Shown: piece by piece, positions 8,159-15,702 of the stretch
Numbering within the stretch: position 1 is the stretch's first letter
Layout: every line of letters begins with the position of its first letter
DNA from: JBHJHK01 sp050330975
GTDB lineage: Bacteria; Pseudomonadota; Gammaproteobacteria; Competibacterales; Competibacteraceae
Direction of reading: 5' to 3'
Assembly (NCBI GenBank): GCA_050330975.1
Contig: JBHJHK010000183.1
Coordinates: 1-23,727, forward strand
DNA: 23,727 bases
Program-made: the position numbers and the translations under genes
The notes under the pieces: generated by a model
What the model was told of the DNA's origin: nothing
The model's database searches: none
What the model saw: only the letters and a program-made list of their open reading frames with translations

Positions 8159-8194
8159 GCAACAACAACTGCAACAACAACTGCAACAACAACT
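8159..8194. repeat. Three tandem copies of a 12-bp repeat
   Basis: GCAACAACAACT occurs three times head to tail without mismatch, then passes into GTGACA. It lies just to the left of the promoter-like patch. It would fall in the long leader of a transcript started at the minus-strand promoter, or upstream of a plus-strand promoter. Function unknown. Confidence 0.9.
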
Positions 8195-8213
8195 GTGACA
8201 AATCCGCAACACT

Positions 8214-8242
8214 TTGCATTATCATGTTGTAGATATTATACA
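8214..8242 (+). promoter_or_regulatory. Possible sigma-70 promoter for the glycan operon
   Basis: TTGCAT (8214-8219) and TATACA (8237-8242) are spaced by 17 bp in an AT-rich patch of a GC-rich window, about 180 bp before the first plus-strand gene. The match to consensus is only moderate (3/6 and 4/6). Confidence 0.28.
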
Positions 8243-8261
8243 CTCTGTTTGGCAACGTCAA
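8235..8261 (-). promoter_or_regulatory. Possible sigma-70 promoter for the surface-protein cluster
   Basis: On the minus strand TTGACG (8261-8256) precedes a perfect TATAAT (8240-8235) with a 15-bp spacer, shorter than the usual 17. It would give a leader of roughly 450 nt before the DUF4214 gene, containing the 12-bp repeats and the palindrome. It overlaps the plus-strand promoter candidate. Confidence 0.38.
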
Positions 8262-8424
8262 CACTCTCGCCCCCCACTCCCAAAACACTTCCATCTCTCA
8301 ATCACGGCCCCCCTTGGGGTCCAGTTGCCCCCCGGAGGGCCCCTGGGTGTCGTTATCGTGGATTTTTCAAGCTGAACCCCGGCTTAATTGTCCCCATTGC
8401 CAACGGACCGAGATGGAACCGCCC

Positions 8425-9567
8425 ATGAACGTCATTTTGAGCGTCGATGCCATACACCCCCCCCTGACGGGCATCGGCCACTACGCCCTGCGCCTGGCCC
8501 GGGGCCTCAAGGACCACCCCGAGGTGGGAGAGGTGCGTTTCTTCGCCACCAGCCGTTGGATCGACGACCCCGAGGGACGCCTCAAAGCCCCACCTCCCGA
8601 GGCGCTGGCGCGACGCTGGGTGCCCTTTAAGCCCCTGGCGGCCCTGGCCTACGGGGCGCTGCGGGGAGCGCTGTTCCGCCTCCAAAGCCGACGCCTCAAG
8701 GATCGGGTGTTCCACGCCCCCAACTACATTCTCATGCCCTTTCGGGGCCCCTGTGTCACTACCGTCCACGACCTGTCCCATTTACACTATCCCCATTGTC
8801 ACCCCAGGGAACGGGTGACATTCCTCGAACGCCATCTGCCCACCACGTTGCGCCGCGCCGCAGCCATCATCACCGTTTCTCATTTCGTGCGCCAAGAACT
8901 CATCGAGCATTTCGCCCTGCCCCCCGAGCGAGTCCACGCCGTCTACAACGGCGTCGATGGCGCCTTTCATCCCCGATGCTTCGAGGATCTCGCCGAACCC
9001 CTGAGGCGCTACGGCCTCGCCCCCGACGGCTACTTGCTGGTGGTGGCCACCGTGGAACCGCGAAAAAACCTCGCCCGGTTACTCGACGCCTACCAAGGCC
9101 TTGCCGAGGACCTGCGCCACCGCTATCCCCTGGTGTTGGCGGGGGCCGGCGGTTGGCTGAGCCGTGACCTAGAAGCGCGGTTGGCGGCCCTGGATGCCGG
9201 GGGCCAGGTGCGGCGCTTGGGGTATGTGCCCCAAGAGCTGCTGCCGTTTCTCTATGCCGGCGCCCGGGCCTTTGCCTTTCCCTCCCTCTACGAGGGCTTT
9301 GGCCTGCCGGTGGCCGAAGCCATGGCCAGCGGCGTGCCGGTGTTGACCAGCGATCGCGCCGCCACGGCGGAAATCGCCGCCGACTGCGCTTGGCTGGTGG
9401 ACCCCGAGTCGGTGGCGGCCATCCAAACTGGTCTCGAAGGGATTTTGAGCGACGAGGCCTGGCGGGCCCAGAGCATTAGCCGGGGACGAGAGCGGGTCCG
9501 GGATTGGACTTGGGAGCGCTGTCTGGAGGCCACCGTCGCCGTCTACCGCCGGGCCTTGGGGTCTTGA
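8425..9567 (+). CDS. GT4 family glycosyltransferase (mannosyltransferase-like)
   Basis: This 380-aa protein has the GT-B fold layout of the GT4 family, which transfers sugars from nucleotide donors to lipid-linked glycans at the cytoplasmic face of the inner membrane. The N-terminal domain opens with NVILSVDAIHPPLTGIGHYA, the Gly-rich acceptor-side loop. The C-terminal donor domain has VVATVEPRKNLARLLDAY (the E-P-RKN motif) and the conserved E-x7-E pair in YEGFGLPVAEAMASGVPVL. ATG 8425 gives the usual family N-terminus; ATG 8413, four codons earlier, is possible, and neither has a strong ribosome site. It is the first gene of the plus-strand operon and ends 14 bp before the next start. Donor and linkage cannot be told. 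Confidence 0.93.
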   Translation: MNVILSVDAIHPPLTGIGHYALRLARGLKDHPEVGEVRFFATSRWIDDPEGRLKAPPPEALARRWVPFKPLAALAYGALRGALFRLQSRRLKDRVFHAPNYILMPFRGPCVTTVHDLSHLHYPHCHPRERVTFLERHLPTTLRRAAAIITVSHFVRQELIEHFALPPERVHAVYNGVDGAFHPRCFEDLAEPLRRYGLAPDGYLLVVATVEPRKNLARLLDAYQGLAEDLRHRYPLVLAGAGGWLSRDLEARLAALDAGGQVRRLGYVPQELLPFLYAGARAFAFPSLYEGFGLPVAEAMASGVPVLTSDRAATAEIAADCAWLVDPESVAAIQTGLEGILSDEAWRAQSISRGRERVRDWTWERCLEATVAVYRRALGS

Positions 9568-9581
9568 GGGGGTCAGCAACC

Positions 9582-10265
9582 GTGTCTTTGCCCAAGGACA
9601 TCGCCGTCCTCATCCCCGCCCACAACGAACAGGCCACCGTGGCAACCGTGGTGGCGGCGGTGCGCCGGGTCTTTCCCGGGGAGATCGTGGTCATCGACGA
9701 CGCCAGCACCGACGCCACCGTCGCGGTGGCTCGCCAAAGCGGCGCCACGGTATTGCCACTTCCCCTGCGCCTGGGGGCTTGGGGGGCGTTGCAAACGGGC
9801 ATGCGCTACGCCTTGAGTCGCCGCCTCCAGGGAGCCTTGACCATGGACGCCGATGGCCAACACTCGGCCTTCGACCTGGCGGCGGTGTGGCAACCGGTGG
9901 CCGAGAGCCGGGCCGATGTGGTCATCGGCGCCTATCCCCAGCGGGCCTCGTGGGCTCGACGGCTGGCCTGGCAGTTGTTTCGCCGCTTGACGAAGCTCAC
10001 CGTACGGGATATTACTTCCGGCTTTCGCGCCTACAACCACCGGGCATTGGCCGTCCTAGCTGCCCCCGGTGCCAGCCTGCTAGACTATCAGGACGTGGGG
10101 GTCTTGCTCCTCCTGCGGCAGGCAGGACTCCACACTGCGGAGGTGCCCGTCACCATGAATCCTCGCCAGGCCGGCCACTCACGGGTTTTTAGCTCCTGGA
10201 TGGTGGTCGCCCGCTACATGCTCCACACCCTGGTGTTGTGTGTGGCCCGCGGCGTTCGCCCTTAA
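9582..10265 (+). CDS. GT2 family glycosyltransferase (polyprenyl-phosphate sugar synthase-like)
   Basis: This 227-aa GT-A protein begins at GTG 9582, preceded by GAGGGGG nine bases upstream. It shows the family order: AVLIPAHNEQATVATVV at the N-terminus, IVVIDDASTDAT (nucleotide binding), and TMDADGQHS with the metal-binding D-x-D. It has no trailing membrane segments of its own. The next gene encodes a DUF2304 membrane protein, a common partner of such GT2 enzymes. That pairing resembles systems that make a polyprenyl-phosphate sugar or modify a lipid-linked glycan. The actual sugar is not known. Confidence 0.9.
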   Translation: MSLPKDIAVLIPAHNEQATVATVVAAVRRVFPGEIVVIDDASTDATVAVARQSGATVLPLPLRLGAWGALQTGMRYALSRRLQGALTMDADGQHSAFDLAAVWQPVAESRADVVIGAYPQRASWARRLAWQLFRRLTKLTVRDITSGFRAYNHRALAVLAAPGASLLDYQDVGVLLLLRQAGLHTAEVPVTMNPRQAGHSRVFSSWMVVARYMLHTLVLCVARGVRP

Positions 10266-10286
10266 GTGTGAGTCAAAGCCGCCGTC

Positions 10287-10679
10287 GTGATCTCCTACCA
10301 ACTCACCTCTGCGGTCATAGGCCTTGCCGTCGCCGGGGGCATTTTGTACTTGGTGCGCCGGGACCACATGTACGGTCGCTACGCCCTGTGGTGGCTGGCC
10401 GGCGCCGCCTTGGTGGTGGTGGTGGGGGCTTTTCCCGCCCTGGTGGACTACATCGCCAGCCTCGCCGGGGTGTCTTACCCCCCCATCTTGGCCGTCACCC
10501 TCGCCCTGGGGCTGGGCCTCATCAAGATGCTCACCATGGACTTGGCTCGTTCCCGTCAGGAGCGGGCCCTGCGGCGGTTGGCCCAGCGTCTGGCCATCCT
10601 CGAAGCCCGCCTGGAAGCCCAGCCCCCCCCGTCCGAAGGGCAATCCAGCGGGGTGACCCGTGGGACTCTCCCCGACTAG
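10287..10679 (+). CDS. DUF2304 family small membrane protein
   Basis: This 130-aa protein starts at GTG 10287 with only a weak ribosome site. It has three hydrophobic segments (about residues 4-22, 31-53 and 64-83) followed by a charged, coiled C-terminus (RSRQERALRRLAQRLAILEARL). This layout fits DUF2304, which is typically encoded next to GT2 glycosyltransferases, as here (21 bp after the previous stop). It may anchor or assist that enzyme at the inner membrane; the family has no established reaction. Confidence 0.85.
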   Translation: MISYQLTSAVIGLAVAGGILYLVRRDHMYGRYALWWLAGAALVVVVGAFPALVDYIASLAGVSYPPILAVTLALGLGLIKMLTMDLARSRQERALRRLAQRLAILEARLEAQPPPSEGQSSGVTRGTLPD

Positions 10680-10693
10680 CCGGTCGGGGCCCC

Positions 10694-10697
10694 AGGA
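10694..10697 (+). promoter_or_regulatory. Ribosome binding site fixing the GTG start of the second GT4 gene
   Basis: AGGA lies seven bases before GTG 10705. It favours this codon over an in-frame GTG at 10660 that would overlap the previous gene and add 15 residues unlike the family. Confidence 0.6.
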
Positions 10698-10704
10698 ATC
10701 CCTT

Positions 10705-11844
10705 GTGCGCGTCCTCCACATCGGCAAATACTTCGCCCCCTTCACTGGGGGTATCGAACGCTTTATGGCCGACCTCATGGCCGCTTTGACCCGCCAGGGT
10801 GTGGCCAACGCCGCCATCGTCCACCGCCACGACCGCGGTCCTGGGATGCAACAGCCCGCGGGCATCTACCGCGCCCCCCGCTGGCGGCAAATGCTCTACA
10901 CCCCCATAAGCCCGACCTTTCCCCGCTGGCTGGAACGGGCCATCGATGAATTCGTTCCCGACCTGTTGGCCTTTCACCTTCCCAACCCTTCGGCGCTGTG
11001 GGCCCTGCGGGTTGGGGCTGCCAGGGGCCTGCCCTGGGTGGTCCATTGGCACGCCGACATCGCCGCTGGCCACGACTGGCGATTGGCCCTGGCCTATGGC
11101 GGCTACCGCCCCCTGGAGCGACACTTCCTGGCTCGGGCTCGGGCTGTGGTTGTGACTTCGCCCCCCTACTTGGCCAGCAGCCGGGCCCTGGCCCCTTGGC
11201 GCGACAAGTGTCGCGTCATCCCCTTGGGCCTCGAGCCCCAGCGTTTGGCCCGTGCCGACGCCAGAACTCAAGCCCTCGCCGCCACCACCTGGGGCGACGC
11301 CCCCCACCGGATCTTGGCCGTGGGCCGCCTCGCCCCCTACAAAGGCTTCGACGTCCTCATCGAGGCCGTCGCTTCCCTCGCCGACACCCGGGTATTGATC
11401 GTGGGCGAGGGGGAGGGGCGACGCCCCTTGGAACGTCTCATCGACGCTTTGGGCCTTAGAGACCGGGTGCAACTGCTGGGGTTTCAGCCCGACACCCATT
11501 TGGGCGCCCTATTCCAGAGCTGCGATATTTTCTGCTTGCCCTCCACCGAGCGCACCGAGGCCTTTGGCGTGGTGCTGTTGGAAGCCATGGGCTACGGCAA
11601 AGCCGTCGTGGCCAGCGCCATTGCGGGCTCAGGGGTCGGTTGGGTGGTGGAGCGCGCCGGCCACGGCCACACGGTGCCCCCCAAAAACGCTGCGGCCCTT
11701 CGCCAGACCTTGGTCGCGTTGCTCAGAGATGGCGAATTGCGGCAACGCCTCGCCGATCGCGGCCGACGGGCGTTGGCAGAGCAGTTCCACATCGACCACA
11801 TCGCCACCCAGACCCGGCAACTCTATGGCGATGTGGCCCTTTGA
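10705..11844 (+). CDS. GT4 family glycosyltransferase
   Basis: The protein has 379 aa from GTG 10705. The N-terminus VRVLHIGKYFAPFTGGIERF is the classic GT4 opening with the Gly-Gly loop. The donor domain has ILAVGRLAPYKGFDVLIEAV and the E-x7-E pair in TEAFGVVLLEAMGYGKAVVAS. Such enzymes add hexoses or deoxyhexoses to a lipid-linked glycan on the cytoplasmic side of the inner membrane. It sits between the DUF2304 gene (25 bp gap) and an O-antigen-ligase-like gene that starts 7 bp after its stop, so it is very likely co-transcribed. The donor sugar is not predictable. Confidence 0.93.
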   Translation: MRVLHIGKYFAPFTGGIERFMADLMAALTRQGVANAAIVHRHDRGPGMQQPAGIYRAPRWRQMLYTPISPTFPRWLERAIDEFVPDLLAFHLPNPSALWALRVGAARGLPWVVHWHADIAAGHDWRLALAYGGYRPLERHFLARARAVVVTSPPYLASSRALAPWRDKCRVIPLGLEPQRLARADARTQALAATTWGDAPHRILAVGRLAPYKGFDVLIEAVASLADTRVLIVGEGEGRRPLERLIDALGLRDRVQLLGFQPDTHLGALFQSCDIFCLPSTERTEAFGVVLLEAMGYGKAVVASAIAGSGVGWVVERAGHGHTVPPKNAAALRQTLVALLRDGELRQRLADRGRRALAEQFHIDHIATQTRQLYGDVAL

Positions 11845-11851
11845 GCGGGAC

Positions 11852-13057
11852 ATGCCCTTGGCCATCGCGGCCTTGGCGGTGGGGTTGTTGACCTTCACCT
11901 TTCCCCACAGCGGCAATCTCGCCATGGCCGCTTTGGCCGTTGGCGGCCTTATTTGTGGATTTTATCCTCCCCCAACAGATCGCCCGCCGAGACCTCTGGG
12001 GAAGTTGTTTTACGCCGTATTGGCCCTGGTAGCCGCCTGGCTGGTGGCCATTGTCACCTCCAGGGATCCTCGCTTGAGCTTGGAACTGAGCTTGGGTCTC
12101 ATACCGGGCTTGCTGGTGTTGGCGTTGACGGTCACGGCATTGCACGACCGGCGCCATCTGTTGGCCCTCTACGGCGGGCTGACCTTGATGAGTCTGTCCC
12201 TGTCCCTGCAGGCCCTGGGGGCCTTTGCCACAGCGCCTCACCTCCACCCCCTGGAGTGGGTGGAGCGACTGGCCATCCCTTTGTTGGTGGTACCCAACGA
12301 TTTCATCTTGCTATCCCTGCTGGCGCCCTTCTCCGCGGCTTTGCTCTACTACCGACCCCGGGGTTGGGTGGGGTGGGTCGTCGCCTCCGGGGTCGTCGCC
12401 AGTTTGGCCTTGGGGGTGGCTGTAACCGTTGTTTACCAAAGCGGTATTGCCCTCATGGCCTTTGGCATTGCGCTACTGCCCATGGCGCTTGGTTGGCGCT
12501 GGCGCACCACCTTGGCAGCCGCGGGGGTGGGGATGCTGGTCGTCGCCTTGGTGGATGCGGGTCTTGGTTGGCCTTTGTTATTGAAATATATGAAGTTTAT
12601 TAATCAACTGGACTTTCGCCTAGCCCTTTGGGCAGCCGCTTGGCAAATGTTCCTCGCCGACCCCTGGCTCGGCCAGGGCATCCACACCTTCGGTAGTATC
12701 TATTTGGCGTTTTTACAACAAGTTGAGCTGCCCAGTTGGTTGGCCACCGACTCCCGCCACACCCCCTGGGCCCACAACCTGTTTTTAGAGACCCTGGCCG
12801 AGCAGGGTTCGGTGGGCTTTTGCGTGCTGATTATTTTTATTTTTCTTTTATTTTCAAGCTGTTGGAATACACTCCACCAGTTGACAACCCGCCTTAAGGG
12901 GTTGATTTTAGCCCCCATGTGCGGCGGGTTGGGCTTTTGCTTCAGCGGTACATTTGAGTTATCATTCAAGCGACTGTGGGTAATACTTGTTGTTTTTTTG
13001 CTTTCAGGTATCATTATAGCACTATACCGTGCTTCTGAAACCTTGTCTGAGGATTGA
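11852..13057 (+). CDS. O-antigen ligase/polymerase-like membrane protein (Wzy/WaaL superfamily)
   Basis: This 401-aa polytopic inner-membrane protein has about ten hydrophobic segments. Its large periplasmic loop holds the Wzy_C/WaaL signature: FLADPWLGQGIHTFG, then HTPWAHNLFLETLAEQG, where the His of HN is the conserved residue of the family. The family joins undecaprenyl-linked glycans either to each other (polymerase) or to lipid A-core or protein (ligase), and sequence alone does not separate these roles. Start ATG 11852 lies 7 bp after the previous stop with GAG-CGGG upstream; ATG 11831, overlapping the previous gene by 14 bp, is the alternative. The last third (about 12570-13057) is clearly more AT-rich than the rest of the operon. 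Confidence 0.88.
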   Translation: MPLAIAALAVGLLTFTFPHSGNLAMAALAVGGLICGFYPPPTDRPPRPLGKLFYAVLALVAAWLVAIVTSRDPRLSLELSLGLIPGLLVLALTVTALHDRRHLLALYGGLTLMSLSLSLQALGAFATAPHLHPLEWVERLAIPLLVVPNDFILLSLLAPFSAALLYYRPRGWVGWVVASGVVASLALGVAVTVVYQSGIALMAFGIALLPMALGWRWRTTLAAAGVGMLVVALVDAGLGWPLLLKYMKFINQLDFRLALWAAAWQMFLADPWLGQGIHTFGSIYLAFLQQVELPSWLATDSRHTPWAHNLFLETLAEQGSVGFCVLIIFIFLLFSSCWNTLHQLTTRLKGLILAPMCGGLGFCFSGTFELSFKRLWVILVVFLLSGIIIALYRASETLSED

Positions 13058-13061
13058 AGAC

Positions 13062-13685
13062 ATGACGAGACCTCTTGGATCGGCAGCTGCCAAAACGGCA
13101 GTCGTTTCTTTTGCTGTAGCCGGTTTGGGTTTGGCATTGCTAAACCCCAACTGGATCGATGAACTCAAGGCCCAAACCTACTACGTCGACGACTCCCACG
13201 CTGCGGTGCTCTTCGACGGTGGTCAGGTGTTGCGCTTCACCGATATCCCCTTTGCACCGGGCTTTATTACCGTCGAGATCGCCCTCGTTCGCGGCAACGG
13301 TATCCTCGAGCTCTACGCCATCAACGGCAGCACCCGTATCGACCTCATCGCCGCCGGCGAACTGAATGGCCAGCTCGCCAATCAGGGGCTCAATCCCGCG
13401 GCTGCCGACGTCAACCCCACCCGCCAAAATCCCTTGGCTTTTGAGGTACCCGCTGACCTCGTGGGTTCCAACAGCTTTGTGCTAGTGGCCGAATTCACCG
13501 ACCTCGACCCCAGCGGTAACGCCTATATCGTGGTCGATAATATCCCCAGCAGCATCTACGTCGACGGCACCGATATCGATCCTTTCTTCGGTTGGGATGT
13601 CAACGGCGACGCCTTTTTCATCAATGATATCGAGGATAGTGGTATCGTCGATCCGAGTTTTACCAGCGGTTTCTTCCGCCGCTAA
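13062..13685 (+). CDS. Secreted protein of unknown function, 207 aa
   Basis: The start is ATG 13062, with AGGA eight bases upstream and only 4 bp after the previous stop. Residues 12-28 are hydrophobic (AVVSFAVAGLGLALL), and LKAQ-TYY near residue 38 looks like a signal-peptidase site, although an uncleaved anchor is possible. The mature part is acidic, lacks cysteine and appears mostly beta-stranded, with phrases such as AVLFDGGQVLRFTDI, ILELYAINGST and AYIVVDNIPSSIYVDG. I do not recognise a family. As the last gene of the glycan operon, before the terminator, it may be an exported protein that handles or associates with the polysaccharide. Confidence 0.8.
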   Translation: MTRPLGSAAAKTAVVSFAVAGLGLALLNPNWIDELKAQTYYVDDSHAAVLFDGGQVLRFTDIPFAPGFITVEIALVRGNGILELYAINGSTRIDLIAAGELNGQLANQGLNPAAADVNPTRQNPLAFEVPADLVGSNSFVLVAEFTDLDPSGNAYIVVDNIPSSIYVDGTDIDPFFGWDVNGDAFFINDIEDSGIVDPSFTSGFFRR

Positions 13686-13787
13686 GCCGTTTTTAGCCCC
13701 TCGAAAATTGCCCCGGACCCATCCCCCATAGCCGGCGACGGCGCGAGCAAAGCCACGCTCATCTGGGACCAGATAAATGGGTTGGTG

Positions 13788-13820
13788 AAAAAGCCACTTG
13801 TCATCGACAAGTGGCTTTTT
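13788..13820. terminator. Bidirectional terminator between convergent operons
   Basis: A perfect 15-bp inverted repeat (AAAAAGCCACTTGTC and its complement) has a three-base loop, with A-run and T-run at the two ends so that it works in both directions. It lies about 100 bp after the plus-strand operon and just beyond the stop of the minus-strand dehydratase gene at 13834. Confidence 0.92.
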
Positions 13821-13833
13821 TAAAGGCTACAAC

Positions 13834-15702
13834 CTACGCCGACAGGCGATAGCCGTCGGCCTCTAACGACTTGAGACGCTGCAACAACCGCTCCATGTCA
13901 TGGGGGTGATCGCCGCGACATGCACCGTGCAAGGCCTCGAGATCGGCACAAAAACGAGACCAGTCCACCCGACGAGGTTGGGCTAGGAGCAGTTTGGGGT
14001 GCGCCGTGGGGCACAGCCCTTCCTGGTTGTGGAACAGTTGCTCGGCGAGCTTTTCCCCGGGCCGCAGCCCGGTGTACTCGATGGCGATATCCCGGTGGGG
14101 CACCTTGCCCGCCAGGGCGATCATCTTTTCGGCCAGCCATTGGATTTTGACGGGCTGGCCCATGTCGAGGACAAAGATTTCCCCGCCTTCCCCCACCGCC
14201 GCCGCTTGGGCAATCAACTGACAGGCCTCGGGGATGGTCATGAAATAGCGCTCCACCTCGGGGTGGGTGACGGTGACGGGTCCTCCGGCTTCGATCTGGC
14301 GCCGAAACAAAGGCACCACACTCCCCGCCGAGTTGAGGACGTTGCCAAAGCGCACGGTGATAAATCGGGTGGGTCCCTCTTCCCCTAGGTGCTGACAGTA
14401 CATCTCCGCTAGGCGCTTACTGAGACCCAAGGCGTTTTTCGGGTTGACGGCCTTGTCGGTGGAAATCAGCACCAAGGTTTGACAGCCGTATTGCCGGGCG
14501 CTCTGGGCCACGTGGAAGGTGCCAAAGGTATTGTTCAACAGCGCCTCCCGGTATTGGGCCTCTAGGAGGGGAACGTGCTTATAGGCCGCGGCGTGGAACA
14601 CGATCTCGGGCCGAGTGGCGGCAAAGGTGCGCCCCAGACCCACGGGGTCCTTGACGTCTCCCAGCACGGCGCGGAACGAAAGCTCTGGAAAGCGGCGGCG
14701 CAGGTCGTAGTCGATCTGGTAGAGGTTGTGCTCGCTGTGGTCGAGGACCACCAATTGGCGGAGTTTAAAGGCGGCCAGCTGGCGGCACAGCTCGCCGCCG
14801 ATGGAACCACCGCCGCCTGTGACCAGGACTGTGCGCCCCGTCAACGCCTTATCCAGCAGCGACCACCTGGGTCTGATGGGCTCCCGCCCCAGGAGCTCCT
14901 CGATGGCGATGGGCCGCGGCTCAGCCGACAGGGCGGGATGGACCCCATCTTTGGGGGTGCAGGACAAAAGTTGGAAGCCCCCCGGGGCCTGGCCGGCGTA
15001 CTCAGTCACCTGGCGAAGCAATTCACTGGGGGCCCCGGGGGCTGCCACCAGGAGTTTGGCGAGGCCGTGGCGGGCCATGAGGGCGGGAATGGCGCCAAGC
15101 CCCCCCACCACCGGGACCCCCCGCAGCTCCCGCCCCCGCCCTCGGCCCCGGGGGTCGACGATGGCCACGGGGCGATAGGGGTGAGCTTTGCGGGTCTGGA
15201 GCTCCCGCACCACCCGCTCTCCCGCCTGGCCAGCGCCGATGATCAACACCTTTTCCCGGCCGCGATTGCTGCGATGGTCCTTGAGCAACCGATAGCACAG
15301 CCGCGGCCCCCCCAGGAGGAAGGGCAACAACAGGCCGTGGAGGACCAAGACGGAACGGGGTACGTGTTCCATGCGGTTGAGGAGAAACACCACCAAAGCC
15401 GTCAAGGCCACAGCCACCACCGCCGCCTTGGCAATGCGCAGCAAGTCGGGGGTCGAGGCGAAGCGCCAGAGCCCCCGGTAGAGGCCAAACTGGACAAACA
15501 CTGCGGCGTGGAGCACCACCACCAACGGCAGCAGCAACCAAGCCACCCGCCAGAAGGGCTCGGGAATGGCGGCCAAGTCAAAGCGCAGCCAGTAGGCCGT
15601 CAGCCACGCCACGGGGACCATGGTGACGTCGTGGGCAAAGGCCACCCCGGGGTGGCGCCACTGCCACGGCAACGACCAGGGGAGCTTGTGGGTCGGTTTC
15701 AC
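13834..15702 (-). CDS. wbpM: UDP-N-acetylhexosamine 4,6-dehydratase, WbpM/PglF/CapD type
   Basis: This 622-aa inner-membrane enzyme is predicted to convert UDP-GlcNAc to the 4-keto-6-deoxy intermediate for sugars such as QuiNAc, FucNAc or bacillosamine. The order is: N-terminal membrane segments (about residues 20-135), a first Rossmann domain (KVLIIGAGQAGERV, about 151-165), then the catalytic SDR domain (TVLVTGGGGSIGGELCRQ, about 291-308). LISTDKAVNPKNALGLSKR (412-430) holds the catalytic region; the canonical SDR Tyr before xxxK is Leu here, as expected for the long WbpM class, which lacks this Tyr. GTG 15702 is preferred because its GTGA overlaps the stop of the previous gene; the upstream extension is unlike the family. 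Last gene of the operon. Confidence 0.93.
   Translation of the reverse strand: MKPTHKLPWSLPWQWRHPGVAFAHDVTMVPVAWLTAYWLRFDLAAIPEPFWRVAWLLLPLVVVLHAAVFVQFGLYRGLWRFASTPDLLRIAKAAVVAVALTALVVFLLNRMEHVPRSVLVLHGLLLPFLLGGPRLCYRLLKDHRSNRGREKVLIIGAGQAGERVVRELQTRKAHPYRPVAIVDPRGRGRGRELRGVPVVGGLGAIPALMARHGLAKLLVAAPGAPSELLRQVTEYAGQAPGGFQLLSCTPKDGVHPALSAEPRPIAIEELLGREPIRPRWSLLDKALTGRTVLVTGGGGSIGGELCRQLAAFKLRQLVVLDHSEHNLYQIDYDLRRRFPELSFRAVLGDVKDPVGLGRTFAATRPEIVFHAAAYKHVPLLEAQYREALLNNTFGTFHVAQSARQYGCQTLVLISTDKAVNPKNALGLSKRLAEMYCQHLGEEGPTRFITVRFGNVLNSAGSVVPLFRRQIEAGGPVTVTHPEVERYFMTIPEACQLIAQAAAVGEGGEIFVLDMGQPVKIQWLAEKMIALAGKVPHRDIAIEYTGLRPGEKLAEQLFHNQEGLCPTAHPKLLLAQPRRVDWSRFCADLEALHGACRGDHPHDMERLLQRLKSLEADGYRLSA

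Larger units (their letters stand above)
7771..8424. other. Divergent intergenic region without a convincing gene
   Basis: This 654-bp stretch separates the minus-strand surface-protein cluster from the plus-strand glycan operon. Open frames on both strands cross it, but none has a good ribosome site or a recognisable product. It contains a 12-bp palindrome, three tandem 12-bp repeats and an AT-rich patch around 8215-8262 with promoter-like hexamers facing both ways. The part next to the plus-strand operon (about 8265-8400) is C-rich and shows no clear element. Confidence 0.8.

Noticed and set aside
8159..8194. CRISPR-like array
   Set aside because: The copies are 12 bp and directly adjacent, without spacers; this is a simple tandem repeat.
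7930..8294. Open frames on both strands across the divergent intergenic region
   Set aside because: They are about 100 codons long, with no ribosome site and translations dominated by the 12-bp repeat (CNNN or QLLL runs).
8314..8424. Upstream extension of the first GT4 gene
   Set aside because: It would add 37 residues with Cys/Trp/Pro-rich content unlike the family; ATG 8425 gives the normal GT4 N-terminus.
11564..11851. Upstream extension of the ligase-like gene
   Set aside because: It lies inside the preceding GT4 gene in another frame; the hydrophobic N-terminus starts at 11852.
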